From positions 1 to 27,119 of the forward strand of contig VAXY01000025.1 of the NCBI GenBank assembly GCA_005885085.1: a stretch of 27,119 nt of DNA. Direction: 5' to 3'. Every line of letters begins with the position of its first letter. Position 1 is the stretch's first letter. Both the position numbers and the translations under genes were made by a program. Positions 7,010 to 15,249 of the stretch are shown here, one piece after another. A model generated the notes under the pieces. That model did no database searches. It was not told the origin of the DNA and saw only the letters and a list, made by a program, of their open reading frames with translations. This stretch comes from Actinomycetota bacterium (lineage in GTDB: Bacteria; Actinomycetota; Thermoleophilia; Gaiellales; Gaiellaceae).

Positions 7010-8503
7010 CTAGTGCGCCGGAACGACGGGCGCTTCCACCGGCTCTTCGCCGGCGCCGTCGTCAGCACGAGCATCCGGCCGCACGACGGCCTTGGGCTTG
7101 AACACGAACAGGTAGACCAGCCCCACAGCGCCGACGATCGCCGCGGAGATCGGCACGAGCCACCGGTCGAAGAAGCCGGCCCCGGCGACATGTGGCGTCT
7201 TGATCGACAGGATCACGATCGCCGCGACGCCGTATACGAACGCCGTCAGGTTCACCCACATGCCGTAGTTCCCCAGCGTAAAGGCGCCGGAGGGCCGCCA
7301 GCCGCGCTGCCGAGCGATCAACGCCGCGAGCACCACCAGCTGGAAGGAGATGTAGATGCCGACGACCGCGAACGTGATGATGCGAGCGACAGTGGCCGCG
7401 CTGAGCAACGTCATCAGCGCTGGAATGACTGCGGCTACCGCGACCGCTCCCGGCGGCATATGGAACCGAGCTGAGACCGTGGACAGGGGCTTCCAGCCGA
7501 AGATCATCTCGTCTCGGGCGTACGAGAAGATCAGGCGGATCGCGGCTGCCTGAATCGCGAGCGTGCACGAGACGAACGCGATGATCACCATGGTCAGTGC
7601 CACCTTCGAGCCCGCGTGGCCGAGGGCAGCGTTGATCACGGCGATGATCGGATTGCCGTTCTTGCCGCTGATCACGTCGCCGAAGCTCGGCACCGCGAGG
7701 ACGTACGAGACCGTGATGAAGAACGCAGTCACGCCGCCGACGGCCAACGTCAGCTGCATCGCACGCGGGATGCGCCGGGACGGGTTGACGACCTCCTCCG
7801 CGACGTCCCCACACGCTTCGAACCCGTAGAAGATCCAAACGCTGAAGAGACCCGCGGCGAGGAATGCTCCGAGGTATCCGCCGGACCCGGCTCCGGAGGT
7901 GTGGAAGATCGCCCCGAGGCCGTGATGATGCTCCTTCGCCAGGAAGATGATCCCGAACACGATCGTGCCGAGGATCTCGGCGATCACCCCGAAGACCGCG
8001 ATCCGCGCAAGGTTGCGCACCCCGGTGAGGTTGATCAGCGCGGCCAGCGCGATGATCAGCACGGCGATCACCTTCGTGTTTCCCGACGTGACCGTGAAGC
8101 CGAACAGCGCGCCGATGTATGGCACAGCGCCGAACGCGACGCTCGCGATCGTCACCAGGAGCGCCCAGATGTAGAACCACCCGGCGAACCACGCGTAGCG
8201 ATCACCCAGCAGCTGTTTGCACCACTGGTAGATGCCGCCTGCGATCGGATACTGGGACGTGACCTCGCCGAAGGTCAGGACGACCAGGAACTGTCCGGCG
8301 ACGACGATCGGGATCGTCCAGATGAACGCCGGGCCCGCAGTCGCCAGGCCGAAGGCAAAGAGCGTGTACACGCCAACGACGGGCGAGAGGTACGTGAACC
8401 CGAGGGAGAAGTTGCTCCATAGCCCGAGCGCTCGGGTCAGTTGCTGCCTGTATCCGAACGAGGCAAGCTGCGCCGCATCCGCCCGGATCTGTTCAGCCTC
8501 CAT
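7010..8503 (-). CDS. APC-family amino acid permease
   Basis: 497 residues with about 12 hydrophobic spans, full length for the amino acid/polyamine/organocation superfamily in the cytoplasmic membrane. The amino-acid/choline-transporter features are clear: LGLWSNFSLGFTYLSPVVG in span 1, GEVTSQYPIAGGIYQW between spans 2 and 3, and FGFEACGDVAEEVVNPSRRIPRA at the span 6 loop. The start is ATG at 8503 because AAGGAGG lies 6 nt upstream; the frame stays open far upstream only because of base composition. It resembles GABA/choline-type permeases, but the substrate cannot be read. It is divergent from the secreted hydrolase gene, sharing a 90-bp control region, and ends at a strong hairpin. Confidence 0.92.
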   Translation of the reverse strand: MEAEQIRADAAQLASFGYRQQLTRALGLWSNFSLGFTYLSPVVGVYTLFAFGLATAGPAFIWTIPIVVAGQFLVVLTFGEVTSQYPIAGGIYQWCKQLLGDRYAWFAGWFYIWALLVTIASVAFGAVPYIGALFGFTVTSGNTKVIAVLIIALAALINLTGVRNLARIAVFGVIAEILGTIVFGIIFLAKEHHHGLGAIFHTSGAGSGGYLGAFLAAGLFSVWIFYGFEACGDVAEEVVNPSRRIPRAMQLTLAVGGVTAFFITVSYVLAVPSFGDVISGKNGNPIIAVINAALGHAGSKVALTMVIIAFVSCTLAIQAAAIRLIFSYARDEMIFGWKPLSTVSARFHMPPGAVAVAAVIPALMTLLSAATVARIITFAVVGIYISFQLVVLAALIARQRGWRPSGAFTLGNYGMWVNLTAFVYGVAAIVILSIKTPHVAGAGFFDRWLVPISAAIVGAVGLVYLFVFKPKAVVRPDARADDGAGEEPVEAPVVPAH

Positions 8504-8546
8504 TCGACCTCCTTCAGGGTCTGCAGGGACGCTGGGCGATATGACG

Positions 8547-8575
8547 ACGCTATAACGCCCACAAATCGAGCACAA
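8547..8575 (-). promoter_or_regulatory. Candidate promoter of the APC permease
   Basis: On the minus strand TTGTGC (8575-8570) is followed after 17 bases by TAGCGT (8552-8547), with an overlapping alternative TATAGC. This would put transcription start near 8540 and leave a leader of about 37 nt containing the AAGGAGG ribosome site. Inferred by eye. Confidence 0.35.
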
Positions 8576-8593
8576 GGTGGGATCATTCGACGG

Positions 8594-11071
8594 ATGCGTG
8601 GAGGGGGTCTCTGCTGCGTTGCGCTCGTGTTGGCTTTGGCCGGTTCGGCGACCGCAGGGAACGGCGGCTGGGAGCAGATCCACGTCCGCACGCTCGCGAT
8701 CCACTATCGAACGCATGACGGCTACCGGCGCGCGGCGTACGTCGTGCTGCCCGACTGGTACGGCCCGCACGACAATCCGCCGCTGCCGCTGATCATCTCG
8801 CCGCACGGTCGCGGCGTCTCGGCGACCGAGAACGTGGAGCGCTGGGGCGACCTGCCTGCGCTGGGACCGTTCGCCGTCGTCAATCCCGAGGGGCAGGGAC
8901 GGAAGCTCGCCCGGTTCTCGTGGGGGTATGCCGGGCAGATCGAAGATCTCGCGCGCATGCCGGAGATCGTCCGGCACGCGATTCCGTGGCTCCGGGTCGA
9001 CCGGTCGCGCATCTACGCCTTCGGCGCGAGCATGGGCGGCCAGGAGAGCCTGCTGCTGGTGGCACGCCATCCCTCGCTGCTCGCCGGTGCGGCGGCGTTC
9101 GACGCGGTCACGAACCTGGCGAGGCGCTATCGCGACTTCCCGCGCATCGGCTGCAACCGACGCTGTCTGGCGAGGTGGCGGTCGCCGGTCGGCAACGGCC
9201 TGCGGAAGCTCGCTCGCGCCGAGATCGGCGGCACGCCCCGCGCGAATCCCCGTGCCTATGCGGCGCGCAGTCCGTTGGCGTACGCACGCGCAATCGCAGC
9301 GTCGGGCGTTCCGTTGCAGCTGTGGTGGAGCCGGGCGGATCGCGTCGTCGATCCAGGCGACCAATCCGTTCCGTTCGTCCGCCTGCTCCGACGGCTGCGT
9401 CCGTCCGCGCCGCTGTACACCGTCATCGGGGCTTGGCCGCACTCGGCGGACATGCATCCCTACTACATGTTGATTCCGGCGCTGCGACGGTTCAGCCTCT
9501 TCCCTACGCGGAACGCGAGCGGCCTGCGGACCGCTGCACCCCTGCATCCACTGCTGCCGTGGCACGGCGCGAAACGCGATGCACAGGGAAGGTTGCTGGC
9601 CTGGTACCGGCCGCAGTCCGGTCTCGGGTACGACCACGTCTTGCGGCTCGGCTGGAACTTCGTCGAGCGCCGCGCGGGCAAGGTCTATCTGCGCTACGCC
9701 GTCTTCGACGGCGACTCCTTGCGCGGCAGCTACTGGCAGCACAATCCCGCTTTCCTGAACGCGGCGTTCGTCGACTCCGTGGTCGCTTGGTACCCGTACT
9801 CGGGCGACCGGCGCGCCGTCGCCGCAGTCCGGGAGATGCTCGACTACCAGCTCGCCCACGGGACGACACCCGCGCGCTGGTCCTGGCCGCACGTCCCGTT
9901 TGCGACGAGCTGCGCGGGACACCGGAAGTTCGGCCGCTGTCTGGCGGGCCTGCCGCGCGGCTTCTACGGCGGCACCGAGCCCGACAAGGTCGGGCTGCTC
10001 GGCCGCGGCTACCTCCTGTTCTACGAGCTGACGGGTACGCGCCGGTACCTGACCGCAGCGATCCATGCGGCCGACGCACTCGCGCAGCACGTCCGGGCCG
10101 GCGACGCCTCGCACACGCCGTGGCCGTTCCGGATCGATGCGCGTACGGGCCGGGTGGTGGACGGCGCCGAGTTCGGCGGCTTCGTCGTCGCTCCCGTGCA
10201 GCTGTTCGACGACCTGATCGAGCTTGGCGTGGGTGACACCGATTCGTACCGGCGCGCGCGGGACGTCGCCTGGTCCTGGGTGCTGCAACAGCAGCTCAAT
10301 CCCGCGAGCCCGGCGTGGAACCGGTGGAGCGGCTTCTACGAGGACGTCCCGTACAACCCGGCGAGCCGCAACCAGGCCACGCCGACGCTGACGGCGCTGT
10401 ACCTGTTGCAGCATCCCGCGCGCGACCCGCTCTGGCAGCAGCACGCGTCCGCGCTCCTGCGCTACGTGCGCTCCGCATTCGGCAGAGGACCCTTCGCCGG
10501 CGCGTGGGGCATCGACGAGCAGCGCGCCCCGCGCAGGCCGGGCTGCTGCTCACCCGTCGGCCTGGGTAGCACCACCTCGCGCTGGGCAGTTGCGAACGCG
10601 GCGCTGTTCGTGCGCGCCGGGGACGAAAACGCACACGAGCTTGCGCTCCGCTCGCTGAACTACGCCACCTACTTCGCGGCGGGCAACGGCCTGATCTCCT
10701 GCTGCGGGAAGCGGCCGCAGAACACGTACTGGTTCAGCGACGGCTACGCGGACTACCTGCGCAGCTTCAACTGGGCGATGGCGCTCCTCCCGGAGGCGGC
10801 ACCGAAGCATCAGAACCATCTGCTCGGGTCGAGCACCGTCGTACAGGCCGTCGCCTATGCCCAGCGCCGGCTCGCCTACCGGACCTTCACTCCAAGGGGG
10901 ACCGAGGTGGTTCGCCTCGTCTTCCGGCCGCACCGCGTCGTCGCCGGTGAAACGCTCGAGCAGCGAGCGGATCTCGCCGCGGAGGGATACGTCGTCCAGC
11001 CCCTGGACGGCGGCGACTATGTGATCCGGATTCGCCACGAGCATTCGCGGCAAATCCGGATCGACGGCTAA
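8594..11071 (+). CDS. Large secreted fusion: alpha/beta hydrolase plus alpha/alpha-barrel (six-hairpin-like) domain
   Basis: 825 residues from ATG 8594; the start is chosen because a signal peptide follows directly (MRGGG, a hydrophobic core, then SATAG). Residues about 30-310 are an alpha/beta-hydrolase of the secreted esterase/peptidase type: LPLIISPHGRG (oxyanion region), the nucleophile elbow GASMGG with Ser146, a possible acid at Asp249 (SRADRVVD) and His283 (WPHS). Residues about 380-770 resemble an alpha/alpha toroid: GFYGGTEPDKVGLLGRGYLLFYELTG, HTPWPFRIDARTG, WNRWSGFYEDVPYNP and CCGKRPQNTYWFSDGYADYLRSF are helical-hairpin and aromatic active-site-like segments. A short beta-rich tail ends the protein. 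Several Cys, including two CC pairs, suggest disulfides. Deacylation plus saccharide processing is a guess; no family was confirmed. Confidence 0.75.
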   Translation: MRGGGLCCVALVLALAGSATAGNGGWEQIHVRTLAIHYRTHDGYRRAAYVVLPDWYGPHDNPPLPLIISPHGRGVSATENVERWGDLPALGPFAVVNPEGQGRKLARFSWGYAGQIEDLARMPEIVRHAIPWLRVDRSRIYAFGASMGGQESLLLVARHPSLLAGAAAFDAVTNLARRYRDFPRIGCNRRCLARWRSPVGNGLRKLARAEIGGTPRANPRAYAARSPLAYARAIAASGVPLQLWWSRADRVVDPGDQSVPFVRLLRRLRPSAPLYTVIGAWPHSADMHPYYMLIPALRRFSLFPTRNASGLRTAAPLHPLLPWHGAKRDAQGRLLAWYRPQSGLGYDHVLRLGWNFVERRAGKVYLRYAVFDGDSLRGSYWQHNPAFLNAAFVDSVVAWYPYSGDRRAVAAVREMLDYQLAHGTTPARWSWPHVPFATSCAGHRKFGRCLAGLPRGFYGGTEPDKVGLLGRGYLLFYELTGTRRYLTAAIHAADALAQHVRAGDASHTPWPFRIDARTGRVVDGAEFGGFVVAPVQLFDDLIELGVGDTDSYRRARDVAWSWVLQQQLNPASPAWNRWSGFYEDVPYNPASRNQATPTLTALYLLQHPARDPLWQQHASALLRYVRSAFGRGPFAGAWGIDEQRAPRRPGCCSPVGLGSTTSRWAVANAALFVRAGDENAHELALRSLNYATYFAAGNGLISCCGKRPQNTYWFSDGYADYLRSFNWAMALLPEAAPKHQNHLLGSSTVVQAVAYAQRRLAYRTFTPRGTEVVRLVFRPHRVVAGETLEQRADLAAEGYVVQPLDGGDYVIRIRHEHSRQIRIDG

Positions 11072-11080
11072 AGGAACCCC

Positions 11081-11314
11081 TCAGCTCTTGCGCGCTGCGG
11101 CGCGGCCGCCCTTGCGGCCCGCGGCCTTCTTCTGTGCGGTCGTGCCGCCCTGCTTGGAGGTCGAGCGGGACGAACCCGAATGGGACTGCTTCCCACCGCG
11201 ACTCGAGGCACCGGGCGAGTTGGCGATGCGCGCGGCGCGCTGCTTCGACATTCCCTTCTCCTTCAACTTCTCGTATTGCTTCTCGTTCTTGACGCTCGCT
11301 CGCTTTCCGGGCAT
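11081..11314 (-). CDS. Small basic protein of the KNEKQYEKLKEKGMSK type (DUF7218-like)
   Basis: 77 residues, strongly basic. The first 35 residues (MPGKRASVKNEKQYEKLKEK, then GMSKQRAARIAN) match a conserved short actinobacterial/proteobacterial family. A low-complexity Ser/Gly/Lys tail follows and ends in an AAGRKGGRAAARKS-type stretch, like histone-tail or KGG-like DNA-associated proteins. An AAGGAGA site 7 nt upstream supports the ATG at 11314. It is divergent from the coiled-coil gene with an 86-bp gap and converges on the hydrolase gene with a 9-bp gap. Nucleic-acid binding is inferred from charge only; function is unknown. Confidence 0.8.
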   Translation of the reverse strand: MPGKRASVKNEKQYEKLKEKGMSKQRAARIANSPGASSRGGKQSHSGSSRSTSKQGGTTAQKKAAGRKGGRAAARKS

Positions 11315-11370
11315 CGGTGTCTCCTTCGTCGTTGGTCGCGGTCCGTTTTCCCCTGCTCGGGGCGGCCAAA

Positions 11371-11392
11371 CGTGACGTCACGCGCGCTACGC
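11371..11392 (+). promoter_or_regulatory. 12-bp palindrome and -10-like box before the coiled-coil gene
   Basis: CGTGACGTCACG at 11371-11382 is a perfect palindrome in the 86-bp divergent gap. TACGCT at 11387-11392 looks like a -10 box whose start point would fall on or next to the ATG at 11401. No ribosome site is visible before that ATG, so a leaderless transcript controlled at the palindrome is plausible. Confidence 0.35.
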
Positions 11393-11400
11393 TCTCGCTA

Positions 11401-12453
11401 ATGGAACCGCGCGAGGACTCCTGGGAGTCGATCGGCTGGGACGCGTCGTCCGCGCAGCAGGACGACGTCGGCCGGGAGCAGGTGCTCGAGCTCGCACGGC
11501 GGCTGGCCGAGCAGCGGCAACGCCAGCGCGCGGAGGATCTCGTCCAGATCGAGGACCTGAAACGGACACTGCGCGAGCGCGCAGCCGACGTTGCCCGGCG
11601 CGAGCTCGAGGTCGAGCGTCGCCTGCGGCAGCTGGACGAGCACGAGACACCGCGGCGGTCGCTCCGGTTCCGCCGTGTGGAGCCGCAACCGGCGGAGGAC
11701 ACCGGGGCCGCGGCCTATGCGGAGGAGCTCCTGACACGACGCGAAGCCGACCTGGAGCAACGTGCCTCGGCCGTCGCCGCGCGGGAACGGGAGATCGCCG
11801 AGCGCGACGCTGCCGCGCTGGCGCGACGGCTCGAGCTCGAGGAGGCCGAGCCGGCCCGCGCGCAGCGGGAGGAAGCGCTGGAAGCGCGCAAGCGGGAGCT
11901 CGACGAGCAGAAGCAGACGCTCGACCGTTCACACGCAGACCTCTCGCGTGCGAGCGACGAGCTCGTGCAGCGGGCCACAGCGCTGGAGGAGGGCGAGCGG
12001 GCCGTCGCGGCCGAGCGCACGCAGCTCGCCGGGCTCCAGCGCGACCTCGACGCACAGACGGATGCCCTGGCGGCCGGCACGCGGGAGCTCGCCGAGCGTG
12101 AACGTGTCCTGGCCGAGCGCGAACAAGAGCTCACGGAACTGGGGGACCGCACCGCTGCGGTGGAGCAGCGCAGCAGCGCCGGCGAGCGCCGCGCCACGGA
12201 GCGAGACCAGCAGCTGGCCGCGCGCGAGGCACGCCTTGCCGCGCGCGAGCAGGAGCTGCAGGGACGCGAGGCCGAGGTGCTACGCGTGCAGGCCGGTCTC
12301 GCCGCTCAGCAGGAGAGCGTGCGCCGCCGCGAGCGCGCCCTCGAGGATGCCGAGCGCGTGGTCGAACGCGAGACGATCGCCCCGCCGGCGGCGTACGTCA
12401 GCTTCAGTGAGGGGCTGGAAGCCCTGACGGGTGCGCGCCGGCCCCGAGACTAG
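11401..12453 (+). CDS. Long coiled-coil protein, Glu/Arg/Leu/Ala-rich
   Basis: 350 residues, almost entirely alpha-helical coiled coil from about residue 20 to 325. Degenerate heptad-like repeats of the type AxRERElxER recur, for example VAARERE, ALEARKRELDEQ, AERERVLAEREQEL and AAREARLAAREQEL. There is no membrane segment or signal peptide. The ATG at 11401 has no ribosome site and a -10-like box just upstream, suggesting leaderless translation; an earlier in-frame start would lie in the divergent promoter region. Its last 50 bp overlap the convergent GGDEF/HD-GYP gene. A structural or scaffold role in the cytoplasm is the only inference possible. Confidence 0.75.
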   Translation: MEPREDSWESIGWDASSAQQDDVGREQVLELARRLAEQRQRQRAEDLVQIEDLKRTLRERAADVARRELEVERRLRQLDEHETPRRSLRFRRVEPQPAEDTGAAAYAEELLTRREADLEQRASAVAAREREIAERDAAALARRLELEEAEPARAQREEALEARKRELDEQKQTLDRSHADLSRASDELVQRATALEEGERAVAAERTQLAGLQRDLDAQTDALAAGTRELAERERVLAEREQELTELGDRTAAVEQRSSAGERRATERDQQLAAREARLAAREQELQGREAEVLRVQAGLAAQQESVRRRERALEDAERVVERETIAPPAAYVSFSEGLEALTGARRPRD

Positions 12454-15118
12454 TCAGCACCCGAGCGCACACGTCGACGACGCGCGGGTCGAACTGCGTC
12501 CCGGCCGCTTCCTCCAACCTGCGTAGTGCCTCCTCGGCGGGCAACCGCTTGCGATAGGGCCGGTCGGTGGTCATCGCGTGGTACGCGTCGCAGACCAGGA
12601 TGATCCGAGACTCGATCGGGATCTCCTCGCCGCTGAGCCTGTCGGGGTAGCCGGCCCCGTCGTAGCGCTCGTGACAGTGCCGCACGATCGGCCGTACCTC
12701 CTCGAGCCGGTCGATCGGCGCGATGATCTTCTCGCCGAGCTCCGGATGCGTCTCGACGACCTCGCGCTCCTCCGGGGTCAGCGGCCCGGGCTTGGACAGG
12801 ATCGTCTCGGGGATGCCGATCTTCCCGATGTCGTGGAAGAGCGCGCCGAGCTCGAGCCGCTTCAGGGACGAGCCCCCGAGCCCGAGCTCTTCGCCGACCT
12901 TCAGGGCGAGATCCGTGATCCAGCGCGCGTGCGACGACGTGTACTCGTCGTTCGCCTCGAGCGCATTGGCGAGCGCCTCCACCGTCTCGAGGAACGTGCG
13001 CTCGAGCTGGTGGAAGTTGCCGGCGTTCGTGAGTGCGAGCCTCGACTGGTGCGCGATGCCCGCCAGCAGCCGCAGGTGCCGCTCGGTGAACTCGCCGTCC
13101 TTCGGCGGCGCAACCGCGATGCAGCCCAGCCGCCCGCCGTCGAGGATCAGCGGTGCGATCGCAAAGGGCCTGCCGATGCCGACGTCCTTGACGCCTGTGG
13201 TCGCCTCGAATTCGTCCTCCGTGATGACGAACGGCTCCTTCCCGCCCAGATTCTCCTCGGCGAGCTCGGGCGGGAACTTCATCCGTGCGAGACGCTGTTC
13301 GTCCATCTCCGAATAGCCGTGCGACGCGTGAACCCTGATCTCGCCGCCGGCGGTTTCCTGGAGCCACACGGACGCACGCGGCGAGCCCATCGTGCGCGCC
13401 GAAAGCTCGACGATGCGGTCGACGACGGCAGCCATCCCTTCCGCACTGGAGAGCTGGCGGCTGAATTCGAGCAGCGCCGTCGCCCGCTCGGCTTCGCGCC
13501 GCGCGGCCTCGTAGAGGCTCGCGTTCTCGAGCGCGACGGCGGCGTGACCGGCGAGCACCTCGAGCAACCGCACATCGTCCTCGTCGAACTGGTTCAACCC
13601 GAGCTTCGAGATCACGATGATGCCGACGACGCGCGTGCCGAACGTGAGCGCCACGACGACCTGGGATTCGTCGATCGAGTCGGTGCCGGGGAGGATGCGC
13701 GCGAACTCACAGTTGGCCGCGTCCCCGATCAGGAGCGACTCACCGGTTTGGGCGACGCGCCCGGTGATTCCCTCGCCGACCTTGCAGGCGAGGATCTCCA
13801 TCGGTTCGCGCGTCTCGCTGGTGAACTGCCCGACGAAAGCGATCGGGATCACGTCGTCCCCCTCGAGGAGGGAGACGCGACAGTTGTGGTAGTCGATCAG
13901 CGACCGCAACTCGGTCGCGATCACATTGCCGATCTGGCGCACGTCGTTGAGGCGGTTCAGCTTCCCGCCCAGGCTCTGCAGCATCTTCATGTGCGCGACC
14001 GAGCGGACGTCGCGCGCCGACGGCACCGGCTCGCCCTCGGGCCGCTCCATCGAGGTCTCCTCGTAAAGGACGATCTGGTTCTTGCCGCGCGCCTTCGCGC
14101 TCATCATCGCGGCCTCGGCACACGCAACCAGCTCGCGGGGATTCATCGCGTGCTCGGGGCCGCGCGCGAGGCCGACGGAGATCGTGATCCGGCCGGCCGG
14201 CTCGAAGTCGGTCGACTCGACACGGTCGACGAGCCGGTGGGCGAGCCGCTCCGCGTTCTGTGGCGACGGCGACGTGACGACGATCGCGAACTCCTCGCCG
14301 CCGAGCCGGTAGACGACGTCGGACGCACGCACAGCGTCCTTCAGCGTTTCGGCCAGCCCGCGGAGGATCTCGTCGCCCGCACCGTGGCCGTAGATGTCGT
14401 TGACACGCTTGAAGTCGTCGATGTCGAGCATCAGCACCGAGACGGCGTCGTGCGAGCGGCTGGCGGAAGCCAGTGCCCTGCGCAAGCGCTCGTGGAACGC
14501 ACGGTGGTTGTAGAGGCCCGTGAGCGAGTCCGTCATCGCCTGGTGCTCGAGGCGGGCACGGACCTGCGCGTTGTCGAGCGCGAGCGCGGCGGCGTCGCCG
14601 AAGCGCTTCGCGAGCTCGAACTCGTCGTCGTCGAACGACGCCTCCTCACCGAGGCGGTAGATGTTCAGCGCGCCCTTGATCGAGTCGCGGGCGATCAGCG
14701 GGATCGTGATCAGGGCTTCGGGCTCATCGGCGGGCGTGCCCGCAACGGTCATCACGCGCGGGTCGAGGTGGGCCTGGTTGACCAGGACCGGCTCTCGATG
14801 TTCCACGCCCCAGCCCGTCAGCCCCTGGCCGAAGAGGCACTGACTGGCGAGGATCTTGTCCGCCCACTTGTCCCGTGCGAGGACGGGCACGAGCCGCCGG
14901 CGGGGCTCGTCGGCCTCGTAGATCGTGAGCGAGTCGTGCGGAATCAGGTCCGCCAGGGCATCAGCGATCCGGTCCAGCAGCGCGTCGAGACCCTGCTCGC
15001 TGAGGACGGCGTGGAACACCTCCGCCAGCCGGCGGTACGACTCGACGAGCGCTGCGTCGTGGGACGGCGCTTCCGTGCGCTCGGGTATGAGCCGCAGAGG
15101 TAGGGCGTGGTCGCTCAT
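12404..15118 (-). CDS. Multi-sensor c-di-GMP enzyme: GAF-GGDEF-GAF-GAF-HD-GYP
   Basis: 904 residues, soluble, no membrane segment. Order: GAF 1 (about 25-195); GGDEF (about 200-345) with LTGLYNHRAFHERL, DIDDFKRVND and catalytic GGEEF at 273-277, preceded five residues earlier by RASD, a product-inhibition I-site; GAF 2 (about 365-540); GAF 3 (about 555-705); HD-GYP (about 710-890) with HD at 762-763 (FHDIGKIGIP), HCHERYDGAGYP (GYP 823-825) and DAYHAMTTDRPYRK. Both the cyclase and phosphodiesterase motifs are intact, so the protein should be able to make and break c-di-GMP. The start is MSDHALPL at 15118; an in-frame Met further upstream reaches into the divergent UdgX promoter. It overlaps the convergent coiled-coil gene by 50 bp. 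Confidence 0.92.
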   Translation of the reverse strand: MSDHALPLRLIPERTEAPSHDAALVESYRRLAEVFHAVLSEQGLDALLDRIADALADLIPHDSLTIYEADEPRRRLVPVLARDKWADKILASQCLFGQGLTGWGVEHREPVLVNQAHLDPRVMTVAGTPADEPEALITIPLIARDSIKGALNIYRLGEEASFDDDEFELAKRFGDAAALALDNAQVRARLEHQAMTDSLTGLYNHRAFHERLRRALASASRSHDAVSVLMLDIDDFKRVNDIYGHGAGDEILRGLAETLKDAVRASDVVYRLGGEEFAIVVTSPSPQNAERLAHRLVDRVESTDFEPAGRITISVGLARGPEHAMNPRELVACAEAAMMSAKARGKNQIVLYEETSMERPEGEPVPSARDVRSVAHMKMLQSLGGKLNRLNDVRQIGNVIATELRSLIDYHNCRVSLLEGDDVIPIAFVGQFTSETREPMEILACKVGEGITGRVAQTGESLLIGDAANCEFARILPGTDSIDESQVVVALTFGTRVVGIIVISKLGLNQFDEDDVRLLEVLAGHAAVALENASLYEAARREAERATALLEFSRQLSSAEGMAAVVDRIVELSARTMGSPRASVWLQETAGGEIRVHASHGYSEMDEQRLARMKFPPELAEENLGGKEPFVITEDEFEATTGVKDVGIGRPFAIAPLILDGGRLGCIAVAPPKDGEFTERHLRLLAGIAHQSRLALTNAGNFHQLERTFLETVEALANALEANDEYTSSHARWITDLALKVGEELGLGGSSLKRLELGALFHDIGKIGIPETILSKPGPLTPEEREVVETHPELGEKIIAPIDRLEEVRPIVRHCHERYDGAGYPDRLSGEEIPIESRIILVCDAYHAMTTDRPYRKRLPAEEALRRLEEAAGTQFDPRVVDVCARVLTSLGAGAHPSGLPAPH

Positions 15119-15204
15119 CGACCTCGTTCGATTTGGTTGTGCAGCCGCAGCGGAGGCCCCCTTCTTCCGAACCAACACACAGCAAAGCGGGGCTTGAAAG
15201 CGGA

Positions 15205-15228
15205 GGAATCCCCCGGTTGAGGGGTTCC
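15205..15228 (+). promoter_or_regulatory. Hairpin in the leader of the UdgX gene
   Basis: GGAA-T-CCCC (15205-15213) pairs with GGGGTTCC (15221-15228) with one bulged T and a 7-nt loop, shortly before the AGGAGG ribosome site of the glycosylase. It could affect translation or be an operator; no known box was recognised. Confidence 0.25.
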
Positions 15229-15249
15229 GGGCCTGGGGATAGGAGGGAG

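Noticed and set aside
8504..10444. Very long minus-strand open frame upstream of the APC permease
   Set aside because: It is the antisense of the secreted hydrolase. It is high-GC open by chance, low in hydrophobic structure, and the permease has a clear ribosome site at its ATG.
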